A stretch of 64,000 bases of DNA. Source: Streptomyces sp. GKU 895 (GTDB lineage Bacteria > Actinomycetota > Actinomycetes > Streptomycetales > Streptomycetaceae). This document shows positions 26,368 through 35,030 of the stretch, in pieces. Position numbers and translations under genes: made by a program. Every line of letters begins with the position of its first letter. Position 1 is the stretch's first letter. The stretch covers positions 44,131 through 108,130 of the forward strand of contig MWJO01000015.1 of assembly GCA_002027195.1 (NCBI GenBank). The letters are read 5' to 3'. Under the pieces are notes generated by a model, which was given only the letters and a program-made list of their open reading frames with translations, was not told the DNA's origin and made no database searches.

Positions 26368-29091
26368 GTGCCCGGCGTCGACCGACGCACCGTCATCAAG
26401 GGCGCCGCAGCCGCGGCCGCCGTGGCCCAGTTCTCCTGGGCGCTGTCCCGCACCGCCGCCGCGGCGGACCCCGACGACACCGAACTGCACTGGCTGGAGG
26501 GCTCGGCGCCCGACGTCCACGCAGGCACCACCTGGGGCGTGCCATGGGCGCGCGGGGCGTACCGGCCGGGGCAGACCTTCCGGCTGACGACCGCCGCGGG
26601 CGACGACGTCCCCGTCCAGAGCTGGGTCACCGGCCACTGGCCCGACGGCTCGGTGAAGTGGACGGCGCACGCCCTCGCGCCGGGCGCTGCGAAGGCCTCC
26701 GCCTACAAGTTCGCGGCGGGCACCCCGGCCGCACCGGAGCAGAAGGTCGCGGTCACCCGGTCCGCGGGCCGCGTCGAGGTGTCGACCGGTGTCATCACGG
26801 CCGTCTTCGGAGTCAAGGGCTCCGACACCGTCGTACGGAGTGTGCGGCGCGGGTCGGCCGAGATCGCCCGTGACGGCAAGCTCGTCGCCCTGCGGCAGGA
26901 GTCGGTGCGGGACGGCGCGGACGTCTCCCACTTCGCCGGCCGGGTCGAGAAGGTCGAGGTGGAGCAGGACGGTCCGGTGCGGGCCGTGGTCCGCGTCGAG
27001 GGTCGGCACCGCGACGGCGGGCGGGCCTGGCTCCCGTACACCCTGCGCTTCTCCTTCTTCGCAGGTGCCGACTCCTTCCGGCTGGTGCACACCTTCGTCT
27101 GGGACGGCGAGCAGACGCCGGGCTCGGACCGGGGGGACTTCCTGCGCGGTCTGGGCGTCCGCTTCACCGTCCCGCTGAGCGACCGGCCCTACGACCGCCA
27201 TGTGCGGTTCGCCGACTCCGGCGGCGGCCTGTTCGGCGAGGCCGTCCAGGGCATCACCGGACTGCGCCGCGACCCCGGGGCCGCGGTGCGCGCCGCCCAG
27301 ATCGCCGGTGAGCGGCTGCCCGACACCTCGACCTGGGACACCCGGGTCGCCGACCGCCTCGCCTACATCCCGGCCTGGGGCGACTACACCCTGACCCAGC
27401 CCAACGCCGACGGCTACACCGTCCGCAAGCGCACCAAGGCGGGCTACGGCTGGATCCACGCCGCGGCCGGCCGCCGTGCCGGAGGCCTCGGTTACGTCGG
27501 CGGGGCGAGCGGCGGACTCTCCTTCGGGCTGCGGGACTTCTGGCAGCGCCACCCGGCCCAGCTGGACGTACGCGGAGCGGCGGGAGACGCCGCCGAGGCC
27601 ACCGTATGGCTGTACTCGCCAGAGGCCCAGCCGCTCGACCTGCGCTTCTACCACGACGGGTTGGGGCAGGACACGTACGAGGAGCAGTCCGACGGCGGTC
27701 TGGAGATCACGTACGAGGACTACGAGCCGGGCTTCGGCACCCCGTACGGCATCGCACGCACGAGTGAACTGACCTTCTGGGCCGTCGAGAAGACCCCGCC
27801 CGCCGGTGTTCTCGCCGCGCAGGCCGTCGCGGTCGCGACCCCGCCGCTGCTCACCGCGACGCCCCAACGGCTGCACGCCGCCGGGGTGTTCGGCGACTGG
27901 GCGCCCGTCGACCGGTCCACTGCGGCGCGTTCGGCGATCGAGGACCGTCTCGACGACCTGTTCGCCTACTACCGCGACCAGCGTGAACAACACCGCTGGT
28001 ACGGCTTCCTCGACTACGGCGACGTCCAGCACAGCTACGACAACGACCGGCACGTCTGGCGGTACGACGTCGGCGGATACGCCTGGGACAACTCGGAGTT
28101 GGGGACCGACCTCTGGCTCTGGTACCACTTCCTGCGCACCGGCTCCGCCGAGGTGTTCCGGTTCGCCGAGGCGATGACCCGGCACACCGGTGAGGTCGAC
28201 GTCTACCACCTCGGCCAATGGGCGGGCCTGGGCACCCGGCACGGTGTGCAGCACTGGGCGGACAGCGCCAAGCAGGTCCGCATCTCCACGGCCGCCAACC
28301 GCCGCTTCCTGTACTTCCTCACCGGCGACGAACGCACCGGTGACCTGCTGTCCGAACTCGTCGACGTGGAACGGACGTTCCTGGCGGTCGACCCGCAGCG
28401 CAAGGTCCGCACCGACGGTTACACGCCCGGTGACCGGCACGCGCTGTCGGTCGGCTTCGGCACCGACTGGGGCGGCATCTCGGCGGCCTGGCTCACCGAG
28501 TGGGAGCGACGGGGTCCGAACGCCGAGAAGGCGAAGGCCAAGCTGGTCAACTCGCTGCGGACGATCGCCGCGCAGCCCAACGGCTTCTTCACCGGCACGG
28601 GTCTGCTCGACGCGGACACCGGCGAATTCGCGATCACCACGAGCACAGCCGTGAGCGTGTCCCACCTGAGTGCCGTCTTCGGCCTCGTCGAGACCAACAG
28701 CGAACTCGTGTCCCTGTTCGGCGACGCGGAGCCCGAGTTCCGCACCGCCTGGCTGCACTACGCGCAGTACTACAACGCCACCGACGCCCAGAAGAAGCAA
28801 CTCACCGGCTCCACGTGGAAGTCGGCGCTGCCCGCCGCGCACTCGCGGATCACCGCCTACGCGGCGCGGCACAAGGACGACCCGACGCTCGCCACGCGCG
28901 CATGGAAGGAGTTCTTCACCGGCAGCGACACCTACTTCCCGTCCAACGACTGGAACCCGGTGACGATCAAGGCGCCGGCCGTGCTGCGGACGACCGAGGA
29001 GATCCCCTGGATCTCCACCAACTCCTCGGCCCAGTGGGCGCTCGCGGCGATCCAGAACCTCGCCCTGATCGGCGATCGGATCCCGTCATGA
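26368..29091 (+). CDS. Tat-exported exo-rhamnogalacturonan lyase-like protein
   Basis: GTG 26368, with GGAGGT at good spacing, gives 907 aa. A longer frame upstream lacks a ribosome site. The N-terminus has a twin-arginine signal (DRRTVIKGAAAAAAVAQFSW, cleavage near TAAAA). The remainder is a long extracellular protein without transmembrane segments, with aromatic-rich stretches such as DNDRHVWRYDVGGYAWDN and WHFLR-like substrate-groove residues. I assign it to the exo-rhamnogalacturonan lyase family by overall similarity from memory; catalytic residues are not established here. Two more exported pectin-type proteins follow in the same operon. Confidence 0.7.
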   Translation: MPGVDRRTVIKGAAAAAAVAQFSWALSRTAAAADPDDTELHWLEGSAPDVHAGTTWGVPWARGAYRPGQTFRLTTAAGDDVPVQSWVTGHWPDGSVKWTAHALAPGAAKASAYKFAAGTPAAPEQKVAVTRSAGRVEVSTGVITAVFGVKGSDTVVRSVRRGSAEIARDGKLVALRQESVRDGADVSHFAGRVEKVEVEQDGPVRAVVRVEGRHRDGGRAWLPYTLRFSFFAGADSFRLVHTFVWDGEQTPGSDRGDFLRGLGVRFTVPLSDRPYDRHVRFADSGGGLFGEAVQGITGLRRDPGAAVRAAQIAGERLPDTSTWDTRVADRLAYIPAWGDYTLTQPNADGYTVRKRTKAGYGWIHAAAGRRAGGLGYVGGASGGLSFGLRDFWQRHPAQLDVRGAAGDAAEATVWLYSPEAQPLDLRFYHDGLGQDTYEEQSDGGLEITYEDYEPGFGTPYGIARTSELTFWAVEKTPPAGVLAAQAVAVATPPLLTATPQRLHAAGVFGDWAPVDRSTAARSAIEDRLDDLFAYYRDQREQHRWYGFLDYGDVQHSYDNDRHVWRYDVGGYAWDNSELGTDLWLWYHFLRTGSAEVFRFAEAMTRHTGEVDVYHLGQWAGLGTRHGVQHWADSAKQVRISTAANRRFLYFLTGDERTGDLLSELVDVERTFLAVDPQRKVRTDGYTPGDRHALSVGFGTDWGGISAAWLTEWERRGPNAEKAKAKLVNSLRTIAAQPNGFFTGTGLLDADTGEFAITTSTAVSVSHLSAVFGLVETNSELVSLFGDAEPEFRTAWLHYAQYYNATDAQKKQLTGSTWKSALPAAHSRITAYAARHKDDPTLATRAWKEFFTGSDTYFPSNDWNPVTIKAPAVLRTTEEIPWISTNSSAQWALAAIQNLALIGDRIPS

Positions 29092-30092
29092 GACGTTCCG
29101 CACTGATCGCTGCGGTGGCCGCGGGCCTGGTCATGGGGGCGGTGCAGCCCGTGACGGCCGCCGAGGACCTCGTACGGCCGGACGACCGGCGCCTGGCCTA
29201 CGAGGGCCACTGGGGTCGCACCGCGGAGGCGGCGGTCACCGTCAACTCCGGTTCCCGGCTGGGCTTCCGGTTCACCGGGGACAGCGTCCACGCCCTGTTC
29301 GACGTCTCGTCGGTCACCGTGCCCGCGCAGATCTACGTCTCCGTCGACGGCGGCCCGAAACGGCTGTACGCCGTCGACCGTGAGGACCTCGAGATCACCG
29401 CCGCCGGGCGCGGCCCGCACCGGGTCGAACTGTCGGTCAAGGACGTGTTCTCCCGTGCCAACCGGTGGACCCCGCCCCTGGAGACCGGCGTCGTGCTGAC
29501 CGGTGTGCGCGGGCGGCTGCTGCCGCAACGGCCGGTGCACAAGCCGCGGTTCGCCTTCTACGGTGACTCCGTCACGCAGGGCGTCATGGCCCTGTGCGAG
29601 GTGAACACCTCGGACTGCGCCGACGGCACCGCCGCCTACCCCACGCTGGTCGCCGGCGCCCTGCACGCCTCCCTGACCCAGGTCGGCTTCGGACGGCAGG
29701 GCGTGCTCCGGACGGGCAACGGGGGAGTGCCGACGGCGTCCGACGCGTACGGCTGGAACTACGCGGGATCCAGGGCTGATTCGGACCGGCACGCCGATGT
29801 GATCGTGGTGAACCAGGGCACCAACGACACCGCCTGGGGCTCGGCGGAGTTCCGCACCGCCTACCGCGCCTACCTGGACACGCTGCGGGCCGCCGCACCG
29901 CACGCGCGCATCCTCGCGCTGCGGCCCTCCACCGGGGCACACGCCGACGACATCGCGGCCGTCGTCGCCGAACTCGCGGACCGACGTGTCGAGTTCGTGG
30001 ACACCAGCGGCTGGCTCGCCCCGGCGGAGGGCGACTTCAACGGGGACGTCCACCCCAGCGCCCAAGGCCATCGCAAGGTGGCGACCGACTGA
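29088..30092 (+). CDS. Exported two-domain SGNH esterase (CE2-like)
   Basis: ATG 29088 overlaps the lyase stop. A Sec signal peptide (RRSALIAAVAAGLVMGAVQP, ending near TAAE) is followed by a jelly-roll-like N-domain and then an SGNH hydrolase domain with FYGDSVTQG, NQGTND and the catalytic DVHPSAQGH. This architecture is that of CE2-type acetylesterases, so it probably removes acetyl groups from pectic side chains to help the neighbouring lyase. It ends at 30092 just after the His block. A one-base shift there would extend it with RLIALLEGV to a stop at about 30136, so the true C-terminus may be 13-15 residues longer. Confidence 0.75.
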   Translation: MRRSALIAAVAAGLVMGAVQPVTAAEDLVRPDDRRLAYEGHWGRTAEAAVTVNSGSRLGFRFTGDSVHALFDVSSVTVPAQIYVSVDGGPKRLYAVDREDLEITAAGRGPHRVELSVKDVFSRANRWTPPLETGVVLTGVRGRLLPQRPVHKPRFAFYGDSVTQGVMALCEVNTSDCADGTAAYPTLVAGALHASLTQVGFGRQGVLRTGNGGVPTASDAYGWNYAGSRADSDRHADVIVVNQGTNDTAWGSAEFRTAYRAYLDTLRAAAPHARILALRPSTGAHADDIAAVVAELADRRVEFVDTSGWLAPAEGDFNGDVHPSAQGHRKVATD

Positions 30093-30119
30093 TCGCCCTT
30101 CTGGAAGGAGTCGTCTCCC

Positions 30120-30836
30120 ATGACCACCACGCGTAGAGCTTTCGGAGCCCTCGCCGCAGGCGCCGCCCTCGCGGCCCTCGCCCCCGCCACCGGCGCGAGC
30201 GCGACGCCCCGCCACCACCGTCTCCTCGCCCACGACGACTTCCGCCACGGCCTCGGCCAGTGGGCCGTCGAGCTGGAGAAGGGCGGCACCGTCACCGCTT
30301 CCCGCGGCGTCCTGGAGTCCGACGTCCCCGCCGGCGCGACGATCTGGTTCCGCCGGCGTCTCGAAGGTCCGTACGCCATCGAGTACACGGCGACCCCCGT
30401 CTCCGCGGGCGGCGTCAACGACCGGGTCTCCGACCTCAACAACTTCTGGAACGCGACCGACGTCCGCTCCCCCGACGACCTCTTCGCCACACAACGCGGC
30501 GGCGCCCTGGCCGAGTACGACTACCTGAGGACGTACTACGTCGGCTACGGCGCCAACACCAACACCACCACCCGGCTGCGCCGCTACGTCGGCGAGGCCG
30601 GGGTGCGGCCGCTGATCTACGACTACACGGAGCCGCTGCTCGCGGCCAACCGGCCGCACCGGGTCCGGATCGTCTCCGACGGCTCCACCCAGCGGTGGTG
30701 GGTCAACGGCCAGCTCGTCTTCGACTACCGCGACCCTGAGCCGTACACCAGTGGCCACTTCGCCTTCCGCACCACATGGAGCCACTTCCGCTTCAGCGAC
30801 TTCCGGGTGTGGCGGTCGAGCCCACAACATCCCTGA
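30120..30836 (+). CDS. Tat-exported DUF6250-like carbohydrate protein
   Basis: ATG 30120, 238 aa. The N-terminus TTTRRAFGALAAGAALAAL is a twin-arginine signal. The mature part is beta-rich with DDFRHGLGQWAVELEKGG and WNATDVRSPDDL, matching the DUF6250 proteins that accompany rhamnogalacturonan-degrading genes in actinomycetes. It looks like a concanavalin-type jelly roll, either a carbohydrate-binding protein or a lyase; catalytic residues cannot be assigned. It is the last gene of the exported pectin operon beginning at 26368. Confidence 0.7.
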   Translation: MTTTRRAFGALAAGAALAALAPATGASATPRHHRLLAHDDFRHGLGQWAVELEKGGTVTASRGVLESDVPAGATIWFRRRLEGPYAIEYTATPVSAGGVNDRVSDLNNFWNATDVRSPDDLFATQRGGALAEYDYLRTYYVGYGANTNTTTRLRRYVGEAGVRPLIYDYTEPLLAANRPHRVRIVSDGSTQRWWVNGQLVFDYRDPEPYTSGHFAFRTTWSHFRFSDFRVWRSSPQHP

Positions 30837-30855
30837 TCGGAGAGGTATTCCGGGC

Positions 30856-30885
30856 TTGGCCAACACTTTAGGAGTGGCTTATATC
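30856..30885 (+). promoter_or_regulatory. Possible promoter of the SGNH hydrolase gene
   Basis: TTGGCC (30856-30861) and TATATC (30880-30885) are separated by 18 bases in an AT-richer pocket, about 65 bases before the GTG start at 30949. Each hexamer matches the vegetative consensus at four of six positions. Confidence 0.35.
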
Positions 30886-30948
30886 ACCGCGCGTCAACCC
30901 TTCCTTACGGTCGCGTAGGTCACATTCGAAGGGGAATCATGGGCCGAT

Positions 30949-31767
30949 GTGGCAGACGATTCGAAGAGTGACAGCAGAGCAGTGATCGGGTCGTACGTTG
31001 CGGTGGGGGACAGCTTCACCGAGGGCGTGGGCGATCCCGGCCCCGACGGGGCGTTCGTCGGCTGGGCCGACCGGTTCGCGGTGCTTCTCGCGGACCGGCG
31101 GCCCGAGGGCGACTTCCGGTACACCAACCTCGCCGTGCGCGGGAAACTCCTCGACCAGATCGTCGAGGACCAGCTCCCGAAGGCCCTGGAACTCGCCCCC
31201 GACCTGGTCTCCTTCTGTGCGGGCGGCAACGACATCATCCGTCCCGGCACCGACCCCGACGAGGTCGCCGAGCGCTTCGAGCGGGCGATCGAGCGGCTCA
31301 CCGCCGTCGCCGGCACCGTCATGGTGACGACCGGCTTCGACACCCGCGGCGTGCCGGTGCTCAAGCACCTGCGCGGCAAGATCGCGACGTACAACGGACA
31401 TGTGCGGGCCATCGCCGACCGGTACGGCTGTCCCGTGCTCGACCTGTGGTCGCTCAAGACCGTGCAGGACCGCCGGGCCTGGGACGGCGACCGCCTCCAC
31501 CTCTCCCCCGAGGGGCACACGCGCGTGGCGCTGCGCGCGGGCCAGGTGCTCGGCCTGGAGGTCCCCGCGGACCCCGACCAGCCGTGGCCCCCGCTCCCGC
31601 CCCGCGGCACGCTCGACGTGCGACGCGACGACGTCCACTGGGCGCGGGAGTACCTCGTGCCGTGGATCGGGCGGCGGCTGCGCGGCGAGTCCTCGGGCGA
31701 CCATGTGACGGCCAAGGGCGCGCTGTCCCCGGACGACATCAAGATGCGGATCGCCAAGGTGGCCTGA
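30949..31767 (+). CDS. SGNH/GDSL hydrolase
   Basis: A 272-aa cytosolic hydrolase from GTG 30949. The SGNH blocks are AVGDSFTEGVGD (Ser), NLAVRGK (Gly), GGND (Asn) and DRLHLSPEGHTRVA (Asp/His). There is no signal peptide. The C-terminal tail of about 60 residues (RDDVHWAREYLVPWIGRRLRG) is typical of the actinobacterial members annotated as SGNH/GDSL esterases. The substrate is unknown. It is monocistronic with its own predicted promoter. Confidence 0.88.
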   Translation: MADDSKSDSRAVIGSYVAVGDSFTEGVGDPGPDGAFVGWADRFAVLLADRRPEGDFRYTNLAVRGKLLDQIVEDQLPKALELAPDLVSFCAGGNDIIRPGTDPDEVAERFERAIERLTAVAGTVMVTTGFDTRGVPVLKHLRGKIATYNGHVRAIADRYGCPVLDLWSLKTVQDRRAWDGDRLHLSPEGHTRVALRAGQVLGLEVPADPDQPWPPLPPRGTLDVRRDDVHWAREYLVPWIGRRLRGESSGDHVTAKGALSPDDIKMRIAKVA

Positions 31768-31881
31768 CCAGGGGCGTGCTCCACCAGTGAGGTGACCGCG
31801 CGGGAGTGGCGCGCGGTCCGGTCCATGACGTGGTGCTGGGATGACCGCACTGTCACCCCACCCCGGAAGGACCGGACGCGC

Positions 31882-32641
31882 ATGCCCGATCCCCGTACGC
31901 CGGTCACGGCGGTCGCCGTGATCCTCCTGGCCCTGGGTCTGCCCACCGTCGCGGCCCCGGCGGCCCTCGCGGCCGGCACCGGCGGCCGCGCTTCCGCGCT
32001 CGCCGTCGCCGCGACTGCGGCCACCGTCACCGTGACCGGCGAGGGCAGTGCGGTCGGCGAGCCCGACATCGCCCTGGTCGGCGCCGGTGTGGAGGCCGTC
32101 GGCAAGACGACGCAGGCCGCGCTGGAGGCGCAGAACACGGCGTCCGCCGCGCTGTTGGAGGCGGTCCGCGCTCAAGGCGTGGCCGACCGGGACATCCGGA
32201 CCGAGAACGTCTCCCTGAGCCCCGTCTACGACTACACGGACGGCGCGTCCACGCTGAAGGGCTACCAGGCCGCCCAGTCCTTCTCGATCAAGGTCCGCGA
32301 ACCGGCCGCCACCGGCGCGCTCCTCCAGGCCGTCACCGACGCCACCGGCGACGCGGGCCGCATCACCTCCGTCGTCTTCGACCTCGACGACCGGCGCCCG
32401 CTCCAGGCCCGCGCCCGCGAGGCCGCGCACGACGACGCCCACGCCAAGGCCGCCCCAGTACGCCAGTCTCAGCGGCCTCCACCTCGGCCGCCTCGTCTCC
32501 CTGAACGAGGGCGGCACCGGCTACTTCGCCCCGTCCCCGCCGATCTCCGCGGACGCGCCGGCCGGCTTCGGCGCAGTACCGCTGGCGCCGGGGGAGATCA
32601 AGGCCACGGCGACGGTCACGGCGGTGTACGAGCTGGTCTGA
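31882..32641 (+). CDS. Secreted SIMPL-domain protein (frameshifted)
   Basis: ATG 31882 after GGAAGGACC. The signal peptide ends near ALAAG. The SIMPL (DUF541/BP26) region begins with ATVTVTGEGSAVGEPDIA and continues through ENVSLSPVYDYTDG. An extra C near 32455 (GCCCCAG) shifts the frame. After correction the C-terminus reads QYASLSGLHLGRLVSLNE and ends VYELV at 32641, giving about 252 aa. Proteins of this family form ring-like periplasmic or extracellular oligomers of unclear role. The stop codon lies inside the first unit of a 29-bp tandem repeat. Confidence 0.8.
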
Positions 32642-32750
32642 AGGTCCTTGGGCTGGTCGAGCTGGTCTGAAGGTCCTCGGGCCGGTGGGGTTGGTCTGAA
32701 GGCCTTTGGGCCGGTCAGGCTGGTTCGAGGGTCCCTTGGCCGGTCGGGCC
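32635..32750. repeat. Four 29-bp tandem repeats at a gene 3' end
   Basis: Units start at 32635, 32664, 32693 and 32722, with consensus GGTCTGAAGGTCCTTGGG plus CTGGTCGAGCT, degenerating toward the right. Unit one includes the stop of the SIMPL gene, and later units repeat its end (GAGCTGGTCTGA). They fill the gap to the convergent TetR gene. Confidence 0.85.
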
Positions 32751-32757
32751 CACCCCT

Positions 32758-33378
32758 TCAGCGCTCCTGGGCGCTCAACGTGTCGGCTCCCAGCCCGAGT
32801 TCCCGGGCCAGTGCCTCGTCCGCCCACTCCTGGGCGCGTGCCCGGGACACGGCGCCCGGGTACGAGGTCAGCTGGACGGCGAGTCCGTCGAGCAGGGCCG
32901 TCAGCCGAAGGGCCGAGGCGGCCGGGTCCGGGCATCCGAACTCGCCCGCGGACACGCCCTCCGCGATGACCTCGGCGATCGCCGCCTTCCACTGCTTGTC
33001 GAGATCGCGGGTCACCTCCTGGAGGGCCGGCTCACGCAAGGAGGCCGCCCACCCCTCGATCCACAGCCGCCAGCCCTTGGCCTGACCCGTGGGCGCGTAC
33101 CAGCGCACGGCCGACCGCAGCCGTCGCAGCGCCGTGGTCCGGCGGCCGAGAAGCTTGCGCAGCTGGGCGAGGTCGTCCTCGGCGGCGTACGTGAACGCGG
33201 CGGCGACCAGCTTCTCCTTGGTCGAGAAGTAGTACAGCACCAGCGCGTTGCTCACCCCTAGCGACGAGGCCACGTCGGCGATCCTGACCGCCGCCACGCC
33301 CCGCTCCTCGATCTGCTCGATGGCGGCCCGCAGCAACTCCTCGCGCCGCTCCGCCACGCTCAACCGCACTCTCGCCAC
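32758..33378 (-). CDS. TetR-family transcriptional regulator
   Basis: A 206-aa repressor, GTG start at 33378. The N-terminal helix-turn-helix is GVAAVRIADVASSLGVSNALVLYYFSTK with the usual TetR spacing, followed by a long helical ligand-binding domain. The N-terminus MARVRLSVAERREELLRAAIEQIE is typical. Its target is probably itself or the neighbouring dehydrogenase gene, but no operator was found because the upstream DNA is filled by a repeat array. Ligand unknown. Confidence 0.88.
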   Translation of the reverse strand: MARVRLSVAERREELLRAAIEQIEERGVAAVRIADVASSLGVSNALVLYYFSTKEKLVAAAFTYAAEDDLAQLRKLLGRRTTALRRLRSAVRWYAPTGQAKGWRLWIEGWAASLREPALQEVTRDLDKQWKAAIAEVIAEGVSAGEFGCPDPAASALRLTALLDGLAVQLTSYPGAVSRARAQEWADEALARELGLGADTLSAQER

Positions 33379-33432
33379 GCGGCCACCCTAATCCGTGCCG
33401 GTGGACGGAGAGGCGAGACCTCCGCTCCTACC

Positions 33433-33705
33433 GGTACCAGTCGGGTGCGCGGGGAGGCGCGGTCTCCGGTCCTCCGGGTACCAGGGCCAGGGGGTGGGGA
33501 GATGCGGCCTCCGGTTCTACCGGTACCAGTGCCGGTGTGCGAGGGGCGCGGTCTCCAGCCCTGCGGGTACCAGGGCCAGAGTCTGGGGAGATGCGGCCTG
33601 CGGCCCTATCGGTACCAATGCCGGTGCGCGGAGAGGCGCGGTCTCCGTCTACCGGTACCAGTGCCGGTGCCTGGGAGACGCGCCCCCCGGACCCCTACCG
33701 GTACC
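33433..33705. repeat. Seven-unit, about 44-bp GGTACC repeat array
   Basis: GGTACC occurs at 33433, 33477, 33522, 33566, 33611, 33654 and 33700, spaced 43-46 bases. Units alternate between two variants (TACCGGTACCAGTGCC and CGGGTACCAGGGCC), giving a period near 89 bases. Each unit also carries a small GGAG(A)-N7-(T)CTCC hairpin. The last unit forms the final codons of the dehydrogenase (WYR stop). The array fills the 316-base gap between the TetR start and the dehydrogenase stop. Confidence 0.85.
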
Positions 33706-34873
33706 ACCCGAACCGCTCGGCGATCGCCGGCAGCCGGTCCGCGACGATTGCGTGGGCGGCGGCGCGCGGGGACGTCCCGTCGGTCTCCGCGCGGGCCAGC
33801 ATCTGCTCGACCAGGGCGCGCATGGAGCGGCGGGTGTGGCTGAACGCCTCGTCCGCGTCGGCACCGATGTCGCCGAACAGGGTCCACCACCACCAGGCGT
33901 TCGTGCCGGAGTTCACGACCACGTCCGGCAGCACGGTGACGGCCCGCGCGGCCAGCAGCGCCTCGGCCGCGGGCAGGACGGGCATGTTGGCCGCCTCGAC
34001 GATCCAACGGGCGGTGACGCGCTCCTGGTTCGCGGCGTCGATCGCGTACGACACGGCGGCCGGCACCAGCACCTCCGCGTCGGTGGACAGCCAGGCGTCG
34101 CCCGGCAGTTCGCGGTCGCCGGGCCGGAGCACGGCACGGTCGACGCTGCCGTAGGCGTCCCGCGCGGCGAGCAGCGCCTCGACGTCCAGGCCGTCGGGGT
34201 TGGCGATCGTTCCCTTGATGTCGGCGACGGCGACGATCGTCAGACCCGCGCGCGCGAGGAACCTCGCGGTGGCCCCGCCCATCGTGCCGAGCCCCTGCAC
34301 GGCGACCCGCGTCCCGGTGTACGGCACCCCGGCCCGGTCCAGGGCCGTGAGCACCGACTCGGCGACTCCGCAGCCGCCGACCAGTTCGTCGAGCCCGATG
34401 CCGTCCACCTCTACGGCGAACGCGTCCTCGAGCCGCTTGCGGGCCGCCTTCTCGTCGTCCAGCAGCGGATAGACGGCCTGGATCGACGACACGAGCCCCG
34501 CCTCGGCCGCCGCCCGGTCCACCAGGTCCTGGGTCAGGCCGAGGTCCTCACCCGTGGTCCAGAAGCTCTCGACGTACGGTCGCATCGCGCGCAGGAACCG
34601 CACGAGCAGGTCGTACGCCGCCGGGTCCCGGGGATCGCAGTCGATGCCGCCCTTGGCGCCGCCCAGCGGGACGTAACGGCCCTGGGGGTTGTAGTGCAGG
34701 GCTTCCTTCATGGTCATGCCGCGGGCGAGCCCGGTGACCTCCTCCAGGGTGCAGCCCTCGCGCATCCGCAGCCCGCCGCTGGAGACTCCGCGCACCAGCC
34801 GGTCGACGACCAGGAAGCCCTGGCGCCCGGTGACGTGGTCGGTCCAGGTGAGCGACAGCAGGGGGGTGGTCAT
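33695..34873 (-). CDS. Glu/Leu/Phe/Val-family amino acid dehydrogenase
   Basis: A 392-aa NAD(P)-dependent dehydrogenase, ATG at 34873 after GGAGCC. The catalytic lysine motif GGAKGGIDCDP and upstream MTMKEALHYNPQGRYVPLG are conserved, as is the Rossmann loop VAVQGLGTMGGATARFL. It deaminates an amino acid oxidatively; whether glutamate, leucine or valine cannot be decided. It is divergent from the MOSC gene, with several inverted repeats between. Its terminal codons are part of the GGTACC repeat array. Confidence 0.85.
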   Translation of the reverse strand: MTTPLLSLTWTDHVTGRQGFLVVDRLVRGVSSGGLRMREGCTLEEVTGLARGMTMKEALHYNPQGRYVPLGGAKGGIDCDPRDPAAYDLLVRFLRAMRPYVESFWTTGEDLGLTQDLVDRAAAEAGLVSSIQAVYPLLDDEKAARKRLEDAFAVEVDGIGLDELVGGCGVAESVLTALDRAGVPYTGTRVAVQGLGTMGGATARFLARAGLTIVAVADIKGTIANPDGLDVEALLAARDAYGSVDRAVLRPGDRELPGDAWLSTDAEVLVPAAVSYAIDAANQERVTARWIVEAANMPVLPAAEALLAARAVTVLPDVVVNSGTNAWWWWTLFGDIGADADEAFSHTRRSMRALVEQMLARAETDGTSPRAAAHAIVADRLPAIAERFGWYR

Positions 34874-34897
34874 GGGGGCTCCTGGGCTCCTGGTGAT

Positions 34898-35005
34898 TAC
34901 TGAATGAAGGGTCAGTATCTTCTTGACATGTATCAGTCGCTGTCAATTCGTGGGAAACGCGATTGACGGAGTAGTGGTCGCCCTCGATAGGTTCCTTTTG
35001 GGAAC
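34898..35005. promoter_or_regulatory. Inverted repeats in the divergent dehydrogenase/MOSC region
   Basis: Three paired motifs lie in the 157-base divergent gap: TACTGA / TCAGTA (34898-34917), TTGACA / TGTCAA (34924-34947, 12-base spacer) and GTTCC-TTTTG-GGAAC (34991-35005). They are candidate operator or promoter elements; the TTGACA could also be a -35 for either gene. Confidence 0.4.
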
Positions 35006-35030
35006 GTATTGATCGTCGGAGGGGGCGGGC

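Noticed and set aside
26335..28872. Antisense open frame of 845 codons opposite the lyase gene
   Set aside because: Same codon-shadow effect; the plus frame has a ribosome site, Tat signal and operon context.
33433..33705. CRISPR array
   Set aside because: Seven regularly spaced GGTACC units suggested one, but the sequence between cores is itself repeated in alternating variants, there are no unique spacers, and no cas genes are nearby.
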